Shown here in pieces: positions 31,401 to 43,400 of a stretch of 46,577 bases of DNA. Made by a program: the position numbers and the translations under genes. Source of the DNA: Acanthaster planci (lineage: Eukaryota > Echinodermata > Asteroidea > Valvatida > Acanthasteridae); contig NW_019091495.1 in NCBI RefSeq assembly GCF_001949145.1, positions 949,614-996,190 on the forward strand, written 5' to 3'. The stretch's first letter is position 1. Each line of letters opens with the position of its first letter. A model generated the notes under the pieces. It ran no database searches, had not been told where the DNA came from, and saw only the letters and a list, made by a program, of their open reading frames with translations.

Positions 31401-34400
31401 GCTTGGGAAGCTTTTGCATCACTCCTGTTTGAGTCCTTTTGCTGAGTAGGATTTCCTTTGTCTTCTGTTTTTGTCTCTGAAATGTGCTTGTCTGAAACCA
31501 AGGGGGATGTATGGGAGACTTTGAGAACCCAGGTGGCTGTCGACATACCAGTCTTTTTTCAATGTAGTGCCCGTGTTCAGAACTATGAATTAATGCTCAG
31601 AACAGCACATATGCTCCGACGGATATGTTTGTTGCCTGCAGACGTCTCAAAGTCTCCCGCTGTATTTGTAAGAAACTAGTGAACTTGCCCACTTTTCAAC
31701 TGAGCATTTGGTTATTTTGTTTGGTAATACCTTTTCATCTCTAGATTGCTGTGAGAAGCTGTTTGACATGGCTGAGAGCCAACCTGAAATGCAGTCAGCC
31801 AAGAGGAAAAGCTCAGTCTGGCTCCTACAGGTCATGCTACTCATCCTCTGCCCAGTGAGTCCAGATTCTGGACATGTTTTTGACAAGGCTGTGTAGAGGC
31901 GACGAATGGTGTACAATGCAACTGTGAGCAAAGCCTGCTCGGGTGCTAGATCACACCAATGACTCATAATTTAAGTTATCTGGACTTGATTACAGCCTTG
32001 TCAGTTAGGCAAATTTTTTTTCTGCATAACCTGTAAGCTTGCTTTTGAGAATGGTGGAGTGCATCATTAACCAGAGAATTAAAAGAAGTAATTTTACAGT
32101 AATTTGCTGTGCCGTAACATTTACTATGTAAACAAAATTGCCAAGACCCACACTTTGCTGGAAGGAATTTGTAATTCCAGGAACCTTTCCTCAAGAATGA
32201 TACTGAAAATGTTCAATGCAAAATGTATGAAATGCATTGTACACATGCTGTACACAGAGAGCAGGAGATGTTGGCCATTGACAAGTCTGACTGTTCAGAT
32301 CTTGTTTAGTTTTTAGGGTTAGGAGTAATTTAGTTGTGATATTTTATTATTTTATTTTGTTGCAGGTACTGATGAATGAGATTGTCAGCACCACCAATTA
32401 TCATCCCAACCCTTCCCCTAGACTGCTCCAGAAAAAGCAGTTCCTAGACAACCTGCAGAAGTCGCTGTGCTCTCCTGGCAGCAACAAGCAGATGACTGAA
32501 TGCGCTGTCGTGTCCAGCGTCAAGCTTTGCAAGGCTGCGTCTTACGTCAGCAACCCGCAGAAATCGGTGCTCTGTAAACTGGTCAACAAGCTCATGCTGG
32601 ACCTCAAGGTATGCTGGATTTCTTCATGTCTCCGTATCAAACTCACATGACCTGCTCTGCAAATGCTGATAAATTACCTCTACTTACTACACATTTTGGT
32701 TGGGTGTTATTATAGCATTGAGCATTTCTGGTCATGAAACTATGGATTCCTTGAACATATCATAAGCACCGTAGCATATAATGTTGAAGATTTCTTTAGA
32801 GAGGAGACAGTAAGAAGCAGTTTTGAAGGTGGGAGGAAAATCCCAGAGGAACATTCTAAGATAAACCCACAGAATCAGCTGGTAACTGAAACCCCAATAT
32901 CAATGTGACCCAGGCCAGGAATTGAACCCTGACTGCAGAAGTGAAAAGCCAGGAAGGAACCACTACACCAGTGTGGCTGCTTGCCTTAAAATCCTTTCTG
33001 TTTTTCTCTACCAGATGCTTCTTTTCAACCCAGCTAAGCCTTTTTCCCGTGGTGCAGGCAACTTCTCGGCTGATATCGAGCTGATGGTGGAATGCGCTGT
33101 AGCCTGCTTCCGACTCCGCCCAGACAAGTGTGAACATTTCAATGCATGCCTCTCCATCAATGCCCCACCACATTTCCATTTGGTGCTAGTGCGAGCGTTG
33201 CACACCATCGTAACAAAGGTTAGTCTAGTGTCAGCAGACAAATTCTGTGGTCTGTGCACTCAATTTTGTTAAATATCACAGTATGTTGTGTATTGGGAGA
33301 TAAAACATAGTCTGGTAGGGCACTCCCAGAATCTTCATAAAAAAATTCTGGATTTAACAAGGTTTGATCATCCACGTTATGCAAGCTTTTGCACCTTGTA
33401 CAAAAAAGTGCCAGATCCTATCCTGAAATCGGTAGCCATTTGTGAGAAAGCTCTTCCCTTTTTGTCCATTAAAAGCCCTGAAAAGTGGAATTATTTTGGT
33501 TGTTTTCATTGTTACCTCCTCTCTGATGGGATGTGTCATGAATTTTTCCTCCTTCTTTAATCTCACCCCGGCGGGGTTTATTATTTGCCTTGCATTGGAT
33601 CCATAGCCGACTCCTTTTTGAATGTCTTGCTTCCAGTCCAATATGAAGTGGTGGCCCAGGATCAGTGTCGTCTATGACACAATGCCAGGCCCTCTACGGA
33701 TCCTTTTCACTGAGACTCAGTCAAAGGTCACCAGTCATTGTCAGACCACCATCCGAAGCAGTCAGGTAATATGAAGTGTCAGAGAAGAATTGTGTTGGTC
33801 CTCGTTCCTCCAAACCCATCAAACTGTGTCAACTGATGTGTGATTTGACTTTGATGGGATCAGTACAGAGCTGCTAAATGCCATTATAGTAAATAATACT
33901 CGATGGTGGTAAAACTCAGTTTCCAGAATTTCATTACCCAAATATCCATGTTTGCGCTGATCCCATCAAAACAAGATTTTTGTTTCAAGGCTTTCTCAAT
34001 ATTTTAGATGAGATTGTTTATGACTACTCATGAGAGGCGAATAACCATAACATCACTGTTTGGAAAAGATGAAGTAACAATTGTTCAGCAGTATAGGGCC
34101 ATGAAGTAGCACCCATTCTCCGGATGCAGTCTTAAATGAGCAAATTTAAGATCAGCTGAGTACATATTTATCTCTTTATTAACTATCTAATCCCATTGAA
34201 TCTGACATTTTTTGTTCACTGTTGTTGATCTGAGCAGTTTAGAAAACCTGTACTAACAGCCTTTCAATTAGATTGTTGGAAATTCTGTGAGATTCTCTTT
34301 GAGTCAGTGACATTCTTCAAGATTCTGTCAAATTCTTTTTAGAATTAGAATCTGTCACACTCTGGGATTCTGTCAGATTCTTTTGTGGTCAGTTAAATTC

Positions 34401-37400
34401 TTCGATGAGATTGTGTCAGATTTTGTTGGAGTCTCACATTCTTTGAGATTCTGTCACATTCTCTTGGAATCTGTCACTTTCTCTGAGATTTGCTCAGGCT
34501 CTGTTGAACTTTCACATTCTGTAAGATTTTTTAACATTTAATGTTCTTTTGTCTTTTCAGAGTTTGACAACACTTATAAATGTCTACAGGAAACCAGTCC
34601 GAAAGTTCAAGGAGAAATCCAGTGAGGAGGTACCCAACACCTTACTGCTATGGCTGGTGCGACTAGTCCATGCTGACCCTAAACTCATGCTGCATGTAAG
34701 TTCTATCAGAGGCTGTTCTTGCTGTGTCCCTACTCAACTCTATCCTTAGATCTTGATACCCAAATCCCATTCCTCATCCATTTGTACTTATGGTACAAAT
34801 GACTAATCCAATACAATAGCTATATCTACCCTCATAGAGAGAGGCCAGTGGGGTGAAGTGACTTGCCACAGGTCACCGTATGGGCCCCCTGACCCTGTCA
34901 TTGGGAGTGACAAACCCTAATCACCAGACAACATGCCCCAAACGTTCTCACTTCACTGTTGTTTCAATTTTAGAATCCCGACGGTGCAGGCCATGAGATC
35001 CAGAGCAGTACAGGCAACCTCATCCGAGGCTTAGTCACGTTGATGTACATGTTCAGTACCATACCGAACATTGCTCATGAAGCCATGAGGGCACTGTTGA
35101 CTCTCCACCAACCAGAGAACGTTGAGCTCTGGAACAGAGAAGCTCCAATCGCTACATTTTGGGATATAAGGCAAGGAAAAAGGTGTCATTTTAACCAAAT
35201 GTGCCACTATGGGTTGAAAGATGGCAAAATAAACTAGTAACTAAGATCACTCGAAAGCTAAGAGTCAAAATTAAAACTGACGGTTAGGGGCTGGCATAAT
35301 GGGAGTTTATTTACAGTGGAACACCGCTGTAACGAACACGACGGGTCCACACTAAATGTTCGGTACAGTGGTCGTTCGTTGTAGCAAAATTTTTTGTCGC
35401 CGTGTTGATACTGTGATACTATGGTTCGCTGTTTTTGTGATGTTTTGCCGTTGCATTCACGTTTAACCCCTTGACGACAAGAACTTCTTTCTGAAAGCCA
35501 ACTCCGAGAATTCCGGCCTCGCTTGGCCAGGAAGGCCACCTGCCAAACTGCAAATTCTTGGTTTGTGGCCCTGCGTGCTCTGCATGCTTTGAATTACATG
35601 GTGAAAAGGCTGATTGTTCGGTGGCATGCGGCTCTATTCGTGCTTCCACATTCCTGTTACCTCTTTTCGAAGTGAGGACTATTGTGAAGCTGGTGATTAT
35701 GATGCAAATTCGGTGTTTATATTTCTGCGCTACACACAAAGGCCAATTACCATATATACAAGAGCCAGGGTCTGCCTTCTTTCACTGTGTTCGCTCGAGC
35801 GGCTGAGAATAATAGCTGAAAAGCGAGCTGAGGAATGCAATTTTTACGGCGGCTCTTTACCGTCATCTGTCGCGAAGGGGTGAAGGTTTTTAAAAATGTA
35901 TCTGCTAATTATTTTTGTTTTTTATTAAATCTTAAGTTGCAAAATTGATTTCAAGTTTATCCTAAAAGTCGTGAAACTATCAGATGCATGCTGTGGCGAA
36001 TCTCGGTGGCTTGTGTATCAGGGGGCGCCCTCTTTAGACTAATGTTAGTGTAATGCCACATATGCGGAGTCGCAAAACCAGTGTCCATTCAATACCTTTG
36101 GCAGATTAACCGTGCATGCCCTCGCCGTTACTAGAAGACAACTTTGAACACGTGCGGACCATTGTACCGATACCCATTAATATTAACTCTTCAACAACTA
36201 GTGGCTTTCCCCGCTAATCCTTGGGGAAATAATGGCCACTTGTCACTTTCCAACATATAAAGCTTGACTGGTCTATCAAGTTGACGTTGGGAATTACAAA
36301 TGGCAACTGCATAGTGTTTGGTATGTTTTGTGCACAAAATATTGGGAGCCAAGGACGATGTTCGATACAGCCAAATGTTCGGTATAGTGGTGTTTGGTAT
36401 AGCGGCGTTCCACTGTAATGGGTAGAGGGTTATTATTGTCTTGAAATTAGAGTACATTGCAGAAAGCCTTGGATGGATTGTCAGATCTTGAAGGTTTTAC
36501 TGCATATCGAAAGACAACCCTGGATTCAGTGTTCGATTTAATATATACAATGATAAACGGTCTTTTTAAAGTTGCTCTTCTTCAATTTGGCAGCATTAGG
36601 CCCAGTTAAGTTCCTATTTGGTAAACTGAGAAAAGGATTTGAGATTGATTTGAATTTGGAGTCACCAGTGTATCATACTGGGACTTTAGCAGCTGGATTG
36701 TCTCTCTCTGTGTTGAAAGAGCTTCGAAGATCCATTCCTTTTTCCCTGTACGTCAGTGCCAAATTATATAAGACCCCACTTATATTCGTGTCAATGGTGT
36801 GAGAAGTTTTTTATCTCAGTGAAATTGTTCCTCCATGTTAATAATGCGGTCTTTGTTTTTTCTTCTTCCAGCTCTCAAATGCTGTTTTCTGTTTCCCAGA
36901 AGCTTGTCTCATGTCAGATCCTTAACGGCACAGAGGTCTTGAAATGGCTGAGCGAGGTACTGTCGCTGCGAAACTGTTTCCTAAACAAGTACAAAGACCA
37001 CGCCACGGTCGACTGTAACATTCCACGCACCAGAGAGGCCCAGGATAAATTGGAGGTAAGTCTTGGTTATAACAAATCCATTCTGACTTGCATTCTGGTA
37101 AATTCTTGTCATAGAAAGATCATCTGGATGACTCAGTGCTACGAGGTCTTGACAAACAAGTCCCCTCAGGAAGCTTTTTTCTACATAGACCACTTTAAAT
37201 TGTAAAAAATTGAGCAAAATTGTGAAAACTGTACAAATATCTTGGGAAAAAAGGCAAAATGAAAACTATATTATAGAGAGTTGAATAATTTGCTTTTTAT
37301 AGTTTAGCTGTAATTTTTGTTAAGAATCTCGCTTAGAGCTGCTTATTAACACAAACTTTGTTTAAGCTTGAAAAAATCTTGCTTGATACATCAGGTGATC

Positions 37401-40400
37401 AGCCCAAACACCATGTGACGTTTATTGTTTTGGAATGATATTTAGCTGTCTGTTAGTTAGAATGACAATCACATAGAGTTTGAGCTGACAATCTTTGTTT
37501 TTTAAGGAAGGTTTTTTTCATGCCTTAAGCAAAATTTGCTGCTGAAGCAGCTCTATGAAATTGGCCCCTATGTTTTGGGACAGGTTGTGAATGCCTTTCA
37601 ACCTGGATCAGCGTCTCTATGCCAGGTTTTTTTGTTGTGAATGCATGTAGTTAGGTATTACTCCATCCCGATCCAAGGACACCTGAGATAATGACCTCCT
37701 CTTTGATATCTTGTCCTCTTAGTGTGTGTTCTTCATGAATCTGTGGAGCTGTGATCAGGAGGCCGTCTTGACTGCTCTCTCTTGCTTCGGACAGCTCTGT
37801 GAGGAAGCCGAGATCTGCTGTGGTTCTGATGACTATACTCTGACCCAGGTGCTACCTAACCATAATGTCTACTCAGATCTTGCCAGTGCTGTAGGGATTG
37901 GACCTCAAGGTACTCTTATCATAAGTCAAATTCCAAGTATTTGGTTCACTTAGAAGGATCTCAGAAAGTATTTCATAATGGAGGCTTAACTTCGAAGTGT
38001 TTGTCAAGGCAAACTGATGTTTCTTAGGATTCGGTTAAAAAAAGGGTGCCTCATGAAAGATGTGAAGACAGTGTTGAGACATACAAGATTTGGGGTCCAT
38101 ATAAAATAGCATTAGATCCTCAATTGGCGAAAGTCCTCAGTTAAAAAAAACTTTTTGAAATGAATAAAAATATTAAATGTGTCACCAAATATTTGTGGAA
38201 GAATTCCAAAGAACAATCAGACTTTCTTGTTTATTTCATCTTTATAGGTTTATAAAATTCATCAGTGCTATTTTTGGTTTTTTTTTAATAGAGAGGGCGG
38301 CATTGCAGAAGAGGATTTTTGCTCTGCTGAGAAGAATAGAATATGTCACAGAGGGAAATATACAGGTAATTACGAACAGTTCCTCAAGGGGTTTATAACG
38401 ATATTGAGTAAAGAAGAAAAATATACAGTGATTGAAAACAAAACTATTGTTTTCAATGTGAGGTGCATACAACTTGTTTCTCTTTGGTTATAAGACATAA
38501 AGCCATTTTTCAACATTTTGTTGTTGACTTTTTTATGCTAGTCCTGGAGGGAAACCTACGCCCGCTGGGAAACCATCACCAAACAGTTACTTAGTAATAA
38601 GGGCCGGGGGGAGGATAGCCAGACATTGGAAGGGCGAGGTAGCATTCGTAGGCGTATATCACACCATACCATCCCAACACAAGAGCATGAATTGGAGGTA
38701 AGTTACAGGTGTTCAAACCTTGTGGTACGTGTGCAGATGGTGTTGTAGCTAAGACCCCTTGAAACCATCACAATACCAACACCAGACCTGGCCGAATTCA
38801 AGTCACAAACTATTCAAGTAAACTTCAGCAAAAGCATTTCATTGTCCTTATTGTTACTTTTCTTGTGACTTGTCTTGTGACTTGTCTCGTGGCTTGTCTC
38901 GTGGCTTGTCTCGTGGCTTGTCTTTGTGTCTTGTCTTGTGACTTGTCTTGTGACTTGTCTTGTGACTTGTCTTGTGACTTGTCTTGTGACTTGTCTTGTG
39001 ACTTGTCTTGTGACTTGTCTTGTGACTTGTCTTGTGGCTTGTCTTTGTGTCTTGTCTTGTGACTTGTCTTGTGACTTGTCTTGTGGCTTGTCTCGTGGCT
39101 TGTCTTTGTGTCTTGTCTTGTGACTTGTCTCGTGACTTGTCTNTTGTCTTGTGACTTGTCTTTGTGGCTTGTCTTGTGACTTGTCTTGTGACTTGTCTTG
39201 TGTCTTGTCTTGTGGCTTGTCTTTGTGTCTTGTCTTGTGGCTTGTCTTTGTGTCTTGTCTTGTGACTTGTCTCGTGACTTTTTCTTTGTCTGGTGTTGTG
39301 ATGGGTTTACTACAGCACTGTGATTATACCCTTGAGAGAGCAAGGCCCAAATTTCCTGTCGCCAGTTCTGAGGTAAATCGTGCTTTTGTTTCCTAGATTG
39401 GGAAGCTAGTTTTTGACAAAGAAATTGTAAATCTGATAAACATTTTCATTGCTAAAGGAAACCAGTGAGTTCACTTACTCATTTAGTGAAGAATTCACAG
39501 CTCTCTTGCATAATACTCATGTAGGAACCAGTGTATCCTCACGACATATTATGATAATATGCAGCTGTAGAAAGCGTAATAAAAGCTCCTATCCATATTA
39601 GTTATTTTAACATGTTTTGTGTGATTTATTCCCAACTGTGCATTGTTTTCATCACTTAATCTGCATCAAGTCCTGTACCTTTCCTGTTTGTGCTTTCGGC
39701 TCACTTGTGATACTTTTCTGTTTGTTCCATATATGTATTTTTATAAAGAGTTTTCTGTGTGCAAGGTGCTTTAGTTTGATTGGCTGGACAAACTAATCAG
39801 CCTTTGTGTGGAATTTCATGCCAGCTTTGAGCTAAAGCCCAGCTTATTTTGTGCTTTTTGTGGGGAATGAAAAGTTTTGTAATTTCAATTTTGTGAAGTT
39901 CGGAGCTATTTTGAGAAAGATAGGGACTTATTTTCTTCATTGTGCTTAACTGTCATTTAAATGAAGGGCCGCATTGCTTAAAACATGTTTGTTTGAAATT
40001 CCTAGGAATGCTTATAAAAACAATTTGAAAAACCAGATAAATTGCAATACTGCTAGTAATTGTCATTTCAAATCAGCTTTGTTGAAAAAGCCACGAGCTT
40101 TATCTGTAACCTGTCACCCTGCATATTACAGCAAGTTGCAACAGGTGTTGAATTAGTAGAACTATGTGCGATCAGACAATGTGCTGTTGAATCCTATGAT
40201 AGCTGGTAGACTGGCATTCTGAGGTTATGTGATGTTGGGAGATTTGTTTAACATCTTTGACGTTGGTTTCTCAGAAAACTACACGGGGGATAGCTTAGCA
40301 TTGTCAAGGAAAATAGTCAAAAAGGACAAAATATTAAGGAAAACGAGCTGTTCCAGCAAATATGGGAAAGAACTTTTGCTTTAGCTGTAGAGATGCCCTC

Positions 40401-43400
40401 TGATTTAAAGAGGCAATAAAATCAATTTCTCTTTGTTGTTATAATGTCAAATTATGCAACTGATGCATAATTTGTGGTGGAGTGTATGCCTTTACTTGTG
40501 CAGGGGAATCAGGATTATGGGTAGCTATGCAGGCATATCTTCATTTGCTAAAGAAAAGCTGCTTTACCTGCATACACATCCTAACAACACTCACTAGTCA
40601 GTGGTGATGGGAACATTTTTCATGATGGAAGCTATGAGTATGTAACATGTAGCAGGCCCTGCCTCAACTCCATCTTTCCCCGCCCACCTTTTCCGTAGTT
40701 TAACAAACTATAGAGAAAGATAAAGAAATTTGACTCTCTATATAAATTAACTGTGACTGTTTGATCAACCTGTGTGCCTTATAACTACCCACCAACCAAA
40801 CACCAAATGCTAAGGACCAAAACCCCCAAACCAAAACCAAACCCAGAATAAACCTTTTTCCCGAACTCTTTCACAAGCTGTACACACATACATCACTAGA
40901 TGTTTGGTTGGTAACTTGGTTTTTGAGACTTCTGTAAAGTGTTCACAGTGATGCATACCAGCAGTACACGTATATAATTGGCCGTTGCTAAGCGGTAGTA
41001 CATGTTGAGATCTTCCACCAAAATTGGCAAGTTTTTGTCTGCAGGGTACCAGTTAGAGAGCATCTCAACCCTCCAAACTTTCCAATTCTTTTGGAATAAA
41101 GAAATATTTCTCCTGGTAAATGTGCAGAGTTTACACCATAATCTATCCAAGCTGGAGTAGGCTGTTCCCTCATAGATACCGGTAGTGAGACAAGTGGTCC
41201 AATCAGAAACGTGTTCTTCTGTATATTTAAAATGAGGTCTGCCAGTTTCCACTTGGAGAAGTTCTGAGCAGGAAGAGCTTGTGATGAAGCAAGTGGATAA
41301 TTTTAATCTTTAGTAGTTGCTCACAACATGCCATAATCCATTTCCATTAAATGCTGTGTTACCAACGTTCACACCCGCATTCAAGATGGGTGTGTGTGTG
41401 TGTGCGCGCTAACCTTTAATGTACCTAGTGTGGACTTTTAAAAGATGACCATACAGTGCAGAAAGGGAAAACAACCTGTGGATTTACCTTCTCTCCTCCA
41501 AAAAAAGGTTCAAAGGCATTTTGGGGTTAGTATTATTTGTCGCAAAAGGAAGAGGAAAAGTTAAAACATTTTTTAAAATCCAGCTAAAAAGCAAGAAATG
41601 TGAGTATTTTCACTAAGATTTCTTATCGGAATGAAAACAAACAAATATCCACACTAGGTATAGAAGGTAAACGGTGTGTGTGGTGTGTGGTGATCATGCT
41701 TCATGCAGTATCTCATCTTGCTTTTTGCTCTGTCTCTCCTTCCCTCACCACCACCTCCTCACCCTCAAACACACTCACCTGCCTCGCTTCACCTGCCTCC
41801 GTCTTCTTGTAGTCATGCGGGTGTCTGAGCCCTTCGCTTCTTCTCCACCATTCCAACCCTCTGTCTGTGACCGTTCGTCTTCAGGAGTGGCAGAATATGA
41901 CTGGTTTCCTGTGTGCCTTGGGTGGGGTGTGTCTTAAGACCAACAAGAGCCCCAGACAAAGGTAAAGGGAATGTGGAAGGGCGTGGTTTATACTTGGGTG
42001 GGGGGAGTTAGATAGTAGGGATGTGTATAAAGAACCAGAAAGGGCAATGGATCAAAGTAGGTAGATTTCCAGGGGGGTGAAGAATACATAAACAAGTTTA
42101 AACAACCTTAGATGTCTTGTGTGTCTTTGACCATTTGGAGCCCAGATTTGAATGGATAGTTTAACTATTAGATGGAATGCGTTTCCAGGTTAGAAAAAGC
42201 CTCGGGCAGGGGTAAAACAGATTGATTGGGGTCTATGATGTGTTGAGAATGAGCTAATAGAAACAATTTTGACATTACTTTGCATGAATCAGGAAAGATG
42301 ATCGTGTACTTTCAAATAAAAAAAAAAATTTTATCCTTGTCTAGGTTCCTTGAATCTGTTACACAGTATGCAGTAGACAGTTTTGATAAGATTGCATTGA
42401 TTGGAATGGACAAAAGCCTGATGTTTCTGTGAGATCCTATTGCACTTCGTTGGAATTATGAGATTGGCCATAGGAACCTGGACAGTCGTCTGTCAGAAAC
42501 ATCAGATCTGGCCAATAGACAGTATTTATGTGTCGTCCATTTTGAATTGAAAGCAGAACCTTAGTTAGTAAAACTAACAGGAACAAAATGAAAGGTGTAA
42601 TGAATTATTTAAAAAGGTGTGTTATAATAACTGAAAGTTAGGATACATTTGAATCTGTTGTGTGGAACTAGTCCAGGCATTTACTCCATCAGAAATACAC
42701 AATGGCACACTAACGATAGACCTAGCCGTAGCTCTGGAAGTCCGTTTCAGACACGGCCTTAGGCTTTGAAACCCAAATAGTCTGGAACCATCCTTTTGAT
42801 TAGATTCATTGAACACGATACATTCAGGGAACACATTTGTAAATGCCTGCCTTGTGAATGAATTCCATTGTTTTATGTTCCCACAGATACGAATCTTCCT
42901 ATGAAATCTCACCGAGGACATCTCCCATGTCCAGCAATGGACCAGCCTCAGCAGAGAAGCCGTGTGCTGTCAACGAGTGAGTATATACAAGTATGCATCG
43001 GTGTGTTAAAACTAACACTTCTTGATCTGGGATATTTATAGATAGATTTGGACTAATAGTTCAGTTGGTCTAGTATCCCGTTTCTCAGCACAAGGATGTT
43101 ATGTTCCTTGGGTTAAGCTGGGAGTGATAAATTTTGGTGGAGCAAAGATGCTTCCTTGCACAGATGTGTTGAAGCAAGGACCGGTATTAAAAATTCAAAA
43201 TCAAAAAATGGAATCAAAATCATAAAATGGAATACATGTGACAGACAGAATGAGGAACACAGAAAAGACCCAAGTGGTTCATTGTTCTTGTTGGTTAAAC
43301 CTTGGCCCCAGAACAAAGGAGCAAACACAAATGATGCCTTTTCTTCAAATGCAATGTTAAAACACAGTTTTCCAATTGTATTTTTGTAAATATATTAAAG

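Noticed and set aside
38825-39343. 172-codon minus-strand frame, rich in Lys, Ser, Gln, Asp
   Set aside because: It is the 12-bp minisatellite read in a frame; the period is a multiple of 3, so it stays open without being a gene.
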